In this document: one piece after another, positions 9,937 to 21,599 of the stretch
How the letters are laid out: every line of letters starts with the position of its first letter
How positions within the stretch are numbered: the first letter of the stretch is position 1
NCBI GenBank assembly: GCA_037957365.1
Contig: JARHVA010000224.1
Coordinates: 3,135,501-3,199,500, forward strand
Length of the DNA: 64,000 nucleotides
Source: Torreya grandis
Lineage: Eukaryota > Streptophyta > Pinopsida > Cupressales > Taxaceae
Direction of reading: 5' to 3'
Notes under the pieces: model-generated
Told to the model about the DNA's origin: nothing
The model's database searches: none
What the model saw: only the letters and a program-made list of their open reading frames with translations
Translations under genes and position numbers: made by a program

Positions 9937-11558
9937 TTTTCAGAGGACACTTCTTGTAAACTTGTATACTTTTAGAACAACAATAATACAATACATATGA
10001 GCTTTAGGTTCGGTGATAATAGAGTCAAAAGTATAAAATCTTGTACGAATTATTATGTAAATCACATTTTAGTGGGAAAGTTAATTTTTTGTCCCCTAAA
10101 TTTTTAAACTTATTCATATATATGATTGATATTCACTACGTGGCATAAAATAATTAGACATTTAAAATTGTTGCTAAATTTACATCAGTTTCAAAATGAA
10201 ATATCTGATTCAATGTCCAATCATATTTACATTGATGCCCCAAAACTATTTTTAAAATTTTAAAAATTGTAGAGGGTATAACACAAGGAAACGATATTTA
10301 AGAATGTTTTTATTGGGAGGATCTCATTGTTTGGACCAAAATATTTGCAAAATATCATACAATGGTGGGAACTTAACAATAATTTGTTTGGGTTAAGTGA
10401 TAGAGACATTATTGAATTTCATATATAATATTCTTCTCAGGTTGGATGAAATGAACATTGTGATATAAGATCCCCAGAAATAACAATGTCCATTATAGAA
10501 TATAAGAACAATGTACATCATAAAATATAAGAAGTTAAGTATAATGATATGCATAACTCTGGATGGTCTTCTTTTAGTGAACTGATCATTTTCAAGCCCA
10601 AAGTTTACAAGTTGGAGTTTAGCAATAGACATTGAAATTATTGGCAACATTTCAGAATTCAAAGAAGGTGGAGAATTAAGTGCATCAATGCATAATTTCA
10701 CTGAGGTTAGACGCGCCACCAAGAAAATACCTATTGTAAGGGATTAATTTGGTGATATTGTTCTCTCTCTTTTGCAAAAATGCAGAATTAAATAGAGATT
10801 ATGGTATTTTAGGTCCATCAAAGCTCAGGGAGCAGTCTTTTTTTTTTCAAACAACAATGGTGGAAAAAATTAAAACATTTAATGCATCATTTCGAAGTTA
10901 AAGCAATTACAATGCTGGGAGTAATATATATAACGATCCTATGTCATAATATTTTAATACAGATAATTTATGTCAGACAATGAATTGAGTTAGTAAAAGA
11001 AGAGAGTATTCAATGTATTGGGATTCTTGAAATCAAATTCAAGAAACAAATAAGAATTTGGAGAAATGCTTGAAGATGTACAAAACACTATAACCTTTTG
11101 AATTTTCCATTTGATAGGGTTTTAATAGTGTGGATGTCTACATTTGGAAGAAAGAAGAGGAATGAATAACTATTTCCGTAGCACATTCCTACATCAAGTG
11201 GTCATAGTTATCAAACAAAAGAGGATTAAAACTGGACTGAAATTAGGTTGGATGGGAAGAAATATAGAGTAACAAGAAAATTAAAAAAAGGACAAATTTA
11301 AAATCATAATGTAATTCTAAAGATTATTTATAATATTTATCGTTTTATATTTATTTGTTCTTTTTTATTGGTAAAAATGGATGCAATTTCAATTTGAGAT
11401 ATGTTAGAATTTTAATTTTATTGGTATGTATGGACGCAATTTCAAATTGAGATATGTTAGAATTTTATTTGTCTTTTTTACATTTATTATTAATATAATT
11501 TTTGAGTTAGTATTGAAATTATTGGTTTTATTTGAGATGTTATTTATTTTTTTGCTCA
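9937..11558. other. AT-rich right flank of foldback element, copy A
   Basis: No supported gene. A 53-codon plus-strand frame (10586-10747, containing SEFKEGGELSASMHNFTE) and a longer minus-strand frame opposite it (10722-10393) recur in copies B and C, but copy C has a stop inside the plus frame, so neither is convincing. Two diverged copies of a short motif (GCAATTTCAATTTGAGATATG) lie near 11380 and 11435. The stretch ends at the copy A/B duplication junction. Confidence 0.5.
11557..11558. other. Junction of 6.16-kb tandem duplication (2-bp microhomology CA)
   Basis: Left of the junction the sequence matches 17741-17747 (TTGCTCA); right of it the sequence matches 5398 onwards (CTATGAACC). 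The two parents share only CA at the join. The unit 5398-11558 (6161 bp) is therefore repeated head to tail, with a minimal-homology junction typical of end joining or template switching. Confidence 0.88.
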
Positions 11559-13650
11559 CTATGAACCTAATAGCAAATATAAAATGTGATATGGGGCTCA
11601 ATTTTCTCTAATTTCATCTCTAATTAAACTATTTACTCAATTGGTTCATCTAGGGATATAATTTGGGATAATTTGAACCATGTAAACATAATTGGGACTA
11701 TAGGATTTGACTTGGGGCTCAATTGGCCTCAATTTATTTATTAATTGAATCAATTATTCAATAAAGGGATGTAATTTGGGTCATTTTTCTCCTCGTTAAC
11801 CTAATTATGAGAATACATTGTGACTTGGGATTCAATTGACCCCAAATTAACCACTAATTAAACTAATCATTCAATTGGTTTAATTAAATATACAATTTGA
11901 GTCAATGTTAGCCTCGTGAACCTAATTATGACTATACAATGTCCTTTGGGGATCATGTCCCCAATCTCATAATTGATTTAAAAAATTACTTGATTGGATT
12001 AACTAGAGTTAAAATTTGGACCAAAGAGCCAAAAGAATCTAATTACGACTATATGATGTCATTTGGGAATAAATCAAACCCAATTTGATCACTGATTTAA
12101 CCAATTACTTAATTGTATGAATCAAGAATGCAATTTAGGCAAATTTCACTCCTATGATCTTAATTAAAACTATATTATATAATCTGGGACTCAAATTTTC
12201 TCTAATTTGATCATTGATTGAACTAGTTACTTGATTAGTTCAATCAAGTATGTAATTCAGACCAATTTAAGACCCATGGCCCTAATTACAACAATGTGAT
12301 GTCGTTTAGGACTCAATTAGCCCCTATGTCACTACTAATTAAATTTTTTATTTGATTGGTTAAATAAGGGATGTAATTTGGGTTAATCTCATCCTCGTGA
12401 ACAAAATTGGGCATGTACTATGTCATTTGTGGCTTAAGTGGCCCCATTTCCATTGATGATTGAACCAATTACTAGATTGGTTCAATCAAGGACACAATTT
12501 GGGCTAATTAATCCACATTAACTTACTTTTGACTTTTGAATGTCATTTGGGGTTAATTTGGCCTCAATTTCATCATTGATTGAATGAACTGCTTGATTGG
12601 TTTTTGGGGATGCAATTTGAGTCAATTTTGTTCTTATGAGCCTAATTATGATATATGATGTGGTTTGGGCTATGTTGATCATACTTTCATCATTGATTGA
12701 AAAATTATTCAATTGCTTAAATAAGATGTGTATTTTCAACCAATTTATGCCTTGTGAACCTAATTTCAAGTATACAAAGTGATTTATGGTTGAAATGGAC
12801 CCAATTTTATCATTGATTTAAACAATTACTTGATTGATTTAATTAGGGACATAATTTGAGAAAATATGATCCCTATGAGCCCAATTATGACAAAAAGATA
12901 TGATTTATGGCTAAATTGGCCGTAATTTCATCACTAGTTAAAATAATTATTTGATTTTTTAAATCAAGGACATAGTTTGAGAAAATATGAGCCATGTAGA
13001 CTTAATTATGACTATATGATGTTATTTGGAGTTGAATTAGTCACAATTTCATCATTGATTGAACCCATTACTAGATTATCTCAATTAGATACATAGTTTA
13101 AGTCAATTTGAATGTAATTATGATTATTTGATGTCATTTAGAGATCAATTGGCATTAATTTTATTATCAATTTAAAAATACTCAATTATTCCAATAAATA
13201 ATGTAATTTAGGTCAATTTGAGTTCTATGAACTTAATTGGAAATATGTGATGTCATTTGGGGCTAAATTGCCCTCAACTTCATCAGATTAAACCAATCAA
13301 TGATTTGGTTCAATCAGGTATATAAATTAGTTTAATTTGATCCTCGTGAATTTAATTGAGACTATATGATATCATTTGAGGCTTAGTTGGCCCCAATTTC
13401 ATCATTGATTGAATTAATTACTTGATTAGTTCAATCAAGTATATCATTCAGGCTAATTTGACTCCCATGAACCTAAATGTGACTATATGATGTGACTTGG
13501 TGCTCAATATGTCATAATTTCATCCTTGATCCAACTAACTACTGAATTAATTCAATCAGGGATGCAATTTGGATAAATGTGAGGCACATGAACATAATTA
13601 AGACTATGAGATGCAACTTTGGGCTCAATTAGGCCCAATTTCATCACTAA
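11559..13650 (+). repeat. Forward subrepeat array, copy B (truncated at left)
   Basis: About 17-18 forward ~118-bp monomers that begin mid-array at the duplication junction. The perfect 13-bp dyad seen in A at 6296 is kept near 12457. The minus-strand frame 12769-12518 is the same spurious frame as in the other copies. Confidence 0.82.
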
Positions 13651-13662
13651 TTTTATTATTGA

Positions 13663-14519
13663 TTCAATTAGTGATTTAATTGAGGCTATTTGATCCAAAA
13701 TCACATTATATAGTTGTAATCATGTTCACTGGGTTATATTTTAGCCCAAACTTCATCCTTAATTGATCTAATCAAGTAAATGATTCAATAAGTGATGAAA
13801 TTGGAGCTAATTGAACCCCAAATGATACCATATTGTTGAAATTATATTCACATAGGAAAAATGGCTCAAAGTATGTCTTTAATTGAATAAATTATTTAAT
13901 TGGTTGAATTAGTGATGAAATTGGGGCTAATGAAGCCCCAAATCACATTATATCAATTAGGTTCATGAGGCTCACATTCACCTAAATTTTATCACCAATT
14001 GAAAAATTAATTAATTAGTTCAATCAATGATAAAATTATGCTCAATTGAGCCCTAAAGGACATCATAAAATTGTAATTAGGTTCATGGGGATTAAATTCA
14101 TCCAAATTGAATCCATAATTGAATCAATTAACTAATTTGTTTAATCATTGATGAAATTGAGAAAACTGAGCCTCAAATCATATCGTATAGTCTCAATTAG
14201 GTTCAATTGGCTCAAATTATCTTAAATCACATATTTGATTAAATCAATCAAGTAATTAGTTTAATTAGTGATGAAATTGAAATCAATTAAATCCAAAATC
14301 ACATTGTATAGACGCAATTAGTTTCATGGGGTCAAACTTGTATCCTTGATTGAATAATTGATTAATTGGTTCAAAAAGTGATGAAATTGAGGCTAATTGG
14401 GCCCTCAATCACATTACATAGTCGTAATTAGGTTCACTAGGTAAAAAATGGCCCAAATTATATATCTAATTGAACTAATCAAGTAATTGATTCAATTAAT
14501 GATGAAATTTGGAATAATT
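13663..14519 (-). repeat. Reverse subrepeat array, copy B
   Basis: Reverse monomers up to the LTR insertion. This stretch keeps what is probably the original A-type sequence (for example CCCAAACTTCATCC where A and C have CCCAAATTGCATCC), which makes B the reference for recognising the conversion tract in A. Confidence 0.82.
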
Positions 14520-15471
14520 TGTTAGGGTGTGGAGCTAAAAGCTTCACCTTGTTGCAAACAGAAGGAGGAGGTTTCTGAGCATGACAGTCGCCAGCGTCGG
14601 CAGGCCACAATCGACGTCGGTCAGGGGAGCGCAGAAGGAAACCGGCATCGGCAGGAGATCGACCAGCGTCGGTCACCTCCAATAAGGAAGGGACCAACGT
14701 CGGTTGCCTGTGGCAGACATAATTGCTGTTAACGAACAATCAGTTAAGTAAACGTGAAGTTTGCATGTTAAAGACCAGTTCGAGTCTTTGAGCCGCCCGT
14801 CTAATTTAAGTGTATGCATGAGATCTATATAATAGACTCATGGGCTGTATTGTTAAGTGTTGAACTTGTAGAATCCAAGTGTGGAGCTTGGAGAGTTCTT
14901 CCCATGGTGGAATCAAGTAGGATTCCCCATGTATGTAAGATCAGGTTTGATATGCAAGGTGTTGCAGGATCATGGTGGAGATCTATATGTGATAAGTAAG
15001 ATCAGGGTTGGTCTGTTGGGGTGTGTGAATGCGGGGGCCAAACGGAGATCGGTGGGGTAGCAATATCCAAGGTGACAGCAATACATCAGGAGCAGGATCA
15101 TGGTGAGATCTACTTGGAGTACCAATTTGTACTCGATTGTACAGGGGTATAATGAGGTGAACAACAGCTTGTGTTAGCTGTGTGTTGTGACCTATGAGAG
15201 AAGATTACTCAGGTGGGAAGATTACTTGGAGCCCTTGAGGAGGAAGCCTCACAGAGGTGGAAGAAGAGTGTGATCTCTTTATTGTAATTTCCTTTGTAAT
15301 GAGTTGAATACAATTATGTGTTGCCTCTCATATTCTGTGTTATTTCTCATTGATAGTTATTTGTTCTTCTGGGTATTTCCGCATGTTTAAGTTGCTTATA
15401 TATTGGCAATCATGTGTGCTCTTAAATCTGAGAAGTTGCGTCAGAGCTTTGGGGAACTTAGGGTCCTATCA
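14520..15471 (+). mobile_element. Solo LTR, copy B
   Basis: This is the same LTR as at 8358-9306, in the same site with the same TAATT repeats (14515-14519 and 15472-15476). It starts TGTTAGGG and ends CCTATCA, 952 bp long, with a 3-bp insertion (GGAGGAGG) early on and scattered substitutions, many at CpG-type sites. Because it shares the insertion site with A, it came by duplication and not by a new insertion. Confidence 0.92.
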
Positions 15472-17086
15472 TAATTCAACCTCACATCTTATCATATAGT
15501 TGTATTTAGGTTCAAGGGTGTCATAATAGTCTAAATTATATCCCTAATTGAACCAATCAAATATTTGGTTCAATTAGTGATGATATTGGGGCCAATTGAG
15601 TCCTGGTTCACATCGAATATTTGTAATTTGATTCACAAAAGTCAAATTGACACAAATTTATACTTGATTGAATCAATCAAGTTAATTGCAAATAAATGAT
15701 ATCTATATCATGTCATATAGTCACAATTAGATTTAAAGATAAATTTGTTAGTCAATATCATGATTGCACTCTCATTATCTATGAGAGGTACAAGGTTTGT
15801 AAAATTTAATTTTGACACACTTAGAACTCTTAAAAATGTCAAGAATCAAGCTAGAATGTTTAATGCCTACACATGTTGCATAAGTCACACCCTGAAAATA
15901 TTAGATTTAATACTAAAACCTTGAAAAATGAGTAAGTAATAATTAGATTAAATTTTAAAAAAAAATCTAAATGATAACTTGTAGATATGTGAGACCAATT
16001 TTAGATATACGAGATCAATTTTAGAAGATGAAATGATCATGATTTTATATATTTATCAAAATAAATTTTAGTTTAGTAAATACACACCAACACATTCACT
16101 TTTTTCAGAGGACACTTCTTGTAAACTTGTATACTTTTAGAACAACAATAATACAATACATATGAGCTTTAGGTTCGGTGATAATAGAGTCAAAAGTATA
16201 AAATCTTGTACGAATTATTATGTAAATCACATTTTAGTGGGAAAGTTAATTTTTTGTCCCCTAACTTTTTAAACTTATTCATATATATGATTGATATTCA
16301 CTACGTGGCATAGAATAATTAGACATTTAAAATTGTTGCTAAATTTACATCAGTTTCAAAATTAAATATCTGATTCAATGTCCAATCATATTTACATTGA
16401 TGCCCCAAAACTATTTTTAAAATTTAAAAATTGTAGAGGGTATAACACAAGGAAACGATATTTAAGAATGTTTATATTGGGAGGATCTCATTGTTTGGAC
16501 CAAAATGTTTGCAAAATATCATACAATGGTGGGAACTTAACAATAATTTATTTGGGTTAAGTGATAGAGACATTATTAAATTTCATATATAATATTCTTC
16601 TCAGGTTGGATGAAATGAACATTGTGATATAAGATCCCCAGAAATAACAATGTCCATTATAGAATATAAGAACAATGTACATCATAAAATATAAGAAGTT
16701 AAGTATAATGATATGTATAACTCTGGATGGTCTTCTTTGAGTGAACTGATCATTTTCAAGCCCAAAGTTTACAAGTTGGAGTTTAGCAATAGACATTGAA
16801 ATTATTGGCAACATTTCAGAGTTCAAAGAAGGTGGAGAATTAAGTGCATCAATGCATAATTTCACTGAGGTTAGACGCGCCACCAAGAAAATACCTATTG
16901 TAAGGGATTGATTTGGTGATATTGTTCTCTCTCTTTTGCAAAAATGCAGAATTAAATAGAGATTATGGTATTTTAGGTCCATCAAAGCTCAGGGAGCAGT
17001 CTTTTTTTTTTTCAAACAACAATGGTGGAAAAAATTAAAACATTTAATGCATCATTTCGAAGTTAAAGCAATAAAAATGCTGGGAG

Positions 17087-17087
<1 letters not shown>
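15472..17087. other. End of reverse array, right arm and AT-rich flank, copy B
   Basis: Two reverse monomers, then the non-repeated right arm with the 30-bp inverted repeat at 16072-16101, then AT-rich DNA. A 142-codon minus-strand frame (16985-16557) is the longest open frame here. It overlaps a plus-strand frame, is shortened in copy A, and matches no family I recognise, so I do not call it a gene. Confidence 0.5.

Positions 17088-17121
<34 letters not shown>
17088..17121. repeat. TA microsatellite specific to copy B
   Basis: About 17 TA units. At the same place copies A and C have only four or five (AGTAATATATATAACG near 10920 and AGTAATATATATCACG near 29985), so the tract expanded after B was formed. 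Confidence 0.9.
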
Positions 17122-17122
<1 letters not shown>

Positions 17123-17747
17123 CGATCCTATGTCATAATATTTTAATACAGATAATTTATGTCAGACAATGAATTGAGTCAGTAAAAGAAGAGAGTATTC
17201 AATGTATTGGGATTCTTGAAATCAAAGTCAAGAAACAAATAAGTATTTGGAGAAATGCTTGAAGATGTACAAAACATTATAACCTTTTGAATTTTCCATT
17301 TGATAGGGTTTTAATAGTGTGGATGTCTACATTTGGAAGAAAGAAGAGGAATGAATAACTATTTCCGTAGCACATTCCTACATCAAGTGGTCATAGTTAT
17401 CAAACAAAAGAGGATTAAAACTGGACTGAAATTAGGTTGGATGGGAAGAAAATATAGAGTAACAAGAAAATTAAAAAAGGACAAATTTAAAATCATAATG
17501 TAATTCTAAAGATTATTTATAATAATTATCGTTTTATATTTATTTGTTCTCTTTTAATGGTAAGAATGGATGCAATTTCAATTTGAGATATGTTAGAATT
17601 TTAATTTTATTGGTATGTATGGAAGCAATTTCAATTTGAGATATGCTAGAATTTTATTTGTCTTTTTTACATTTATTATTAATATAATTTTTGAGTTAGT
17701 ATTGAAATCATTGGTTTTATTTGAGATGTTATTTATTTTTTTGCTCA

Positions 17748-18712
17748 ATATTTGTGAAATTTTTGTTTCTATTATAATTTATATCTATAAATTATATTTA
17801 TATTTTTTTACATCTATAAATTATGTGAAAAATATACATGAAATAAATATATTATTTATTAAATTTTAAAAAATTGAAGATATGATGAAATTATCACTAA
17901 GTGAAAAATAAAAATAAAAATAAAATGAAATATTATATTCAATAAAAATATAAATCATAATAAAATAAACATAATTTTTTAAATTTCTTAAACACAATTA
18001 AAAATGTCAACTATCTATATAGTTTTTAAAATACACACATAAGCAAATTGTTTAAAAATGTAATGCAAATTTAATCTATATACAAAACATAAAAATTTAA
18101 GACAACAATGTTTATAAAACCTTTAATACAAAAAAAGTAAGCTACATATTGATATTCATAAAATTTTAAAATATATATTTATTAAAAAAAGAATTGAATT
18201 AGTTGATAAATACTCCATATGAAAATGCTTTTAATAGTCATAATATTTTACCTAAAATCTTAAAATTAAAATATAATGAAGTGCAATATTTAATATGTTT
18301 TCCAAGTATAATAAAGCAAAAATAATTTTTTTCATATGTATTAATTACAATTAAAAATGTTATATATCTAATGAAAATACTCTTTTAACATGTAATGCAA
18401 ATCTAAGTTGTATAAGAAAAGAAAGAAAAACATTGATCCTTGTTAAAGCCTACAATCACAATAAATAAAAATGTAAGTCTTAATAAAATCCAATAAATAT
18501 AATAAGTAGTCTATAATATCCAATTTTAAAAATATGATGTAGATAACCAAATCCATCATGAAAAAACCAAGTGAAATGACAACATATCAACTTATGTGGA
18601 CATTTTATTGGAGGCTTTCTACATCCAATATGATGTCATATTTAATTTGATTTCCTCCAGTATAGTTTTCTTCCTTGATTGATATTGCAAACAAAAATTA
18701 TTGACCAACAAC
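17748..18712. other. AT-rich flank, copy B
   Basis: Extremely AT-rich, dominated by A and T runs and AATAAA-like words, with no gene. It matches 30600-31589 closely. This was the original continuation of the segment before the 6.16-kb tandem duplication. Confidence 0.65.
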
Positions 18713-18910
18713 TTAATCGATTATATATCGTATACGTTTGTCATCAATAGTAAGAAACTGTAAATATTTTATCATAATACCCATTATCGACTCTGTAAGT
18801 TCGTTAAGGGAAACCAATATATTTAGGTCAGTTGTCGAATCATTCCCTACCAACCAAAGCTCGTATTTGTAATCACATTTAGCAATATCCAACTTACATT
18901 TAGGATGATG
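18713..18910 (-). other. Unrecognised 65-codon reading frame, copy B
   Basis: Read leftwards from 18910, a frame without a Met start stays open for 65 codons and ends with TAA. It includes KLDIAKCDYKYELWLVGND, then TDLNILVSLNELTEST and FLTIDDKRIQYIID, a protein-like composition in very AT-rich surroundings. It adjoins the copia gag-like remnant (out of frame), so it may be part of that element's interior or a captured exon fragment. Copy C keeps the same length with no indel. The family is not recognised. Confidence 0.3.
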
Positions 18911-19618
18911 TCAACCCTTTAAAAGAAACAACCCTGGTGTTTACCAATACCACGGGTTTATTTGTGTTGGGTGGTTTTGAAACAAAACCCAAAGACATCA
19001 TGCAAAAAAACAATAGAATCAAACTTCCACATAGTTTTGAGTGGAGAGAGGAACAACAGGTGGGCGTAGCACAATTAGGAGCTTCAACACTACAAGTGGA
19101 AGACAACAATCAACTTGATTGAGGAGTGGAGGAATGATCACGTGGAGGTTGCCGAACTAACAAAATCGGTGAGGGGAGAGCTTAATCGGAGCACCAGGAC
19201 GAGGATCAATTGAGAACAGGGAGAAATTTAACGTGGTCATTCGACATGGAATAGCAAGCCCTCAGCTATCTATCCAAGAGAATGTCAATGATCTTACTCG
19301 CTATTCGAGGAGTATGGAGGTAGTTAATGGAGGAAGATGAATATATTGAAGGCATCAAGGGGTGGCGAGAGAGGAGAAAACAACTACTGATGCAAGAGCC
19401 TAGGATGAATCATGCAGCGTCCTCGATACACAAACTACGCTCTGTGCTCGCCATGAATACAAGGCTTGGAAAGCACGACAAAAAATGCCTCTTTTTGCCC
19501 GTTATATGTATTCCAGTTTTGAAAACAAGTTGCATGAAATGCGACATGAAAAATAACATAACAGAGGTGTACGACATATAGAGAGAGCACGGTTGAATGA
19601 GAGTACGGTTAGAGCTGT
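18900..19618 (-). pseudogene. copia-like retrotransposon 5' internal fragment (gag start remnant), copy B
   Basis: Read leftwards, a frame starting at 19247 opens MSNDHVKFLPVLN, then a TGA stop, then SSSWCSD. This pattern resembles the N-terminus of plant copia Gag (LN...SSWCSD). Further on, MMSLGFVSKPPNTNKPVVL leads to a stop near 18905. The upstream part is 5' untranslated leader. In copy C the same leader continues to a PBS and LTR, but in B it is cut at 19618 by the duplication junction. It is a dead fragment; family assignment rests mainly on the LTR/PBS context in copy C. Confidence 0.5.
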
Positions 19619-19662
19619 CTCAAAGTCAAGCAAGGATCTTAGAACATAAAGGATCTTAGAAC
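19618..19662. other. Junction of the ~12.8-kb tandem duplication, with templated filler
   Basis: Up to 19618 the sequence matches copy C to 32478; after about 19646 it is the LINE RT region. The 45 bases between are built from local copies: a 15-mer (19618-19632) equals 19701-19715, and a 14-mer AAGGATCTTAGAAC occurs at 19632-19645 and again at 19649-19662. Short nearby copies at a breakpoint point to polymerase slippage or template switching during repair. Confidence 0.8.
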
Positions 19663-21536
19663 TTTCTCAATGAAGGGCCATTCAATTATGTCGTATGCTT
19701 TCTCAAAGTCAAGCAGAATCATGCCTTTATTCTGATTAGAGTCTCAGATCCAATACATCCCTTCCAAACTCATGATCAAGTTATCCAAGATGTATCTTCT
19801 TTAAATAAATCCAGTTTGAGTCTTCGAAACAATAGAGGGTAGCAGAGAGGAGAGTCTCTTTACTAGAATCTTTGCCAAAATCTTGTAGGATACATTAAGG
19901 AGGGTGATTGGTCTCCAATTTTTGACCGAATAGAGGTCACCATCCTTAAGGATGAGTTTAATTACTCCTTTGTTGATGTTCGAGCCAAGGGTACCAACAT
20001 CTATTACTCCTTTAAAGACCTCTAGACAATCTTTAGCTAGCCATTCCTTATTGGCTTTGTAAAATTCAGCAAGGAAACCATCCATTCTAGGTGCTTTATC
20101 ATTCTTGAGCAAGTCAATGATAGTTTTCTATTTCATCCAATGTAATATTTTCATCAACGGAACTTGATTGCACTCATGACATTTTTTTTGGAATGCAAGC
20201 ATCAATGATCACCCTATTTTGCTCAATGATATCATTGGAGCCATCAGAAAGGAACAAACCGAAATAGAACTCATAGAAGGCTTCTTTTATCCTAGAAGAA
20301 TCCTACATAATCTGGTCATAAACTTCAATACCATTTATTTTGCTTCTTTTGTGCTTAGATTTCAAGAATCTAAAGAAAAACTTAGAGCCTCTATCACCAA
20401 GTTTTAGCCAGGTTAGTCTTGAAAGGATTTGCGCCCCCTTGGAAAGGTAATTTTGGGACTAGTTGACTTGATGTTTTAAGAGATTAAGCTCTTTAAGAAA
20501 TTTTCCATTAGACGGGTCATGTTGGAGAGAGCTTTCAACATGTATTAGTTTTTCTTGAGTAACCCTTGCAGTTTTTATGTGAATTTTAGCCTTAATTTGT
20601 CCATAGGTTCTACCAAAGTTTTTGGAGACATCCATGCAAGAATTCCACTAATCAATTATAGAGCTAGAACTGCAAGCAAATTTCCCAATATTCCAAGAAG
20701 ATTGAAGACTATCCAAACACACTTGGTCAGACAAGTGGGATATATTAAACTTATAGAGTCCTTTGAAAGATGAGGCATCTTTATTCTCCTCAAGGTTCAA
20801 TGAGAATGTCATTTCAATGGGGTGGTGATCCAAAATTGTATACAACAAGATAATCACTACATTACCATCCCTATCAGGGGTCATAGTAAGTGAGTCCCTA
20901 TTCAAGTATAACCTATCAAGTCTGGAATATTGTCTTATATTATTAATTTGATTGTTGCACCAGGAAAATTAGATACCTTTACTTTGATTTTTACCTTTTT
21001 GAAGTGAGTATAATATCTTGTGCATTCTCTAGAATTTAGACCAAAAAAGTTCATTGCCTTTCCAGGGCTGATGGTCACCTCCAATTTTATCCTCTTTTTC
21101 TTCCACCATGTTAAAATCACCTCCAAAGATCCAAGGGAATTTTTTTAGATTAATAGCTAGCCAATTCCATAGATCAGATTGATCTCTATAATAATTTAGA
21201 GCATAGATGTTACATAGTCTGAAGCACTTATTATGGAATTCTAGCAAGACCCAAACAACACTATTTCAGGGGGAGACAACATGGTCAACAATACATTCCT
21301 TTAGGTTAGGGTTGACAAAGATAGAAGCCCCTCCTTTTCCTCTTTGATGATTTGGTGGAGAACTGAGGAGCATTTGGCCAAATGAAATTAAGGACTAAGG
21401 ACAACTAAGACCCCATAGCCTTAACTTCTTGGAGACATAGAAAGTCCAACTTTTCTCTTGAATACTTGAATTGTCTCACAATGGGTTTTCTATCAAGGGA
21501 TTCCAAGCCCCTAACATTCCAACTTACAATCTGCTT
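19646..21536 (-). pseudogene. LINE ORF2 remnant (endonuclease and partial RT), copy C
   Basis: This has the same LINE ORF2 order as copies A and D but is cut inside the RT domain by the duplication junction, so the catalytic and zf-RVT parts are missing. RT motifs present: DKAPRMDGFLAEFYKANKEW, IKLILKDGD and NWRPITLLNVSYKILAKIL (20112-19801). The endonuclease keeps an intact GGDFNMVE at about 21125 after IYALNYYRDQSDLWNWL, which A and D have lost by frameshift, and ends in LDHHPIEM. The start codon is lost (ATG to AAG near 21535), and frames change several times. Confidence 0.85.
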
Positions 21537-21599
21537 AAATCAGGGGGGGCGGGGGCAAAGGAGGGTCAATTAGATTGACCATGGGGTTTACCCCCACTG

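Larger units (their letters stand above)
11559..17747 (+). repeat. Copy B: tandem duplicate of 5398-11558
   Basis: This 6189-bp block repeats the right part of copy A in the same order: truncated forward subrepeat array, polarity switch, reverse array, solo LTR with the same TAATT duplication, right arm and AT-rich flank. By eye the two are about 98-99% alike, except at 13741-14510, where B differs from A at about 35 sites. It is 28 bp longer mainly because of a TA microsatellite at 17088-17121. B has the right 30-bp inverted repeat (16072-16101) but no left one, so the foldback element is incomplete here. Confidence 0.9.

Noticed and set aside
10586..10747. Plus-strand frame with SEFKEGGELSASMHNFTE and RRATKK, weakly like a kinase-proximal segment.
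   Set aside because: Only 53 codons, no Met start, and copy C has a stop inside; the resemblance is too short to support a family.
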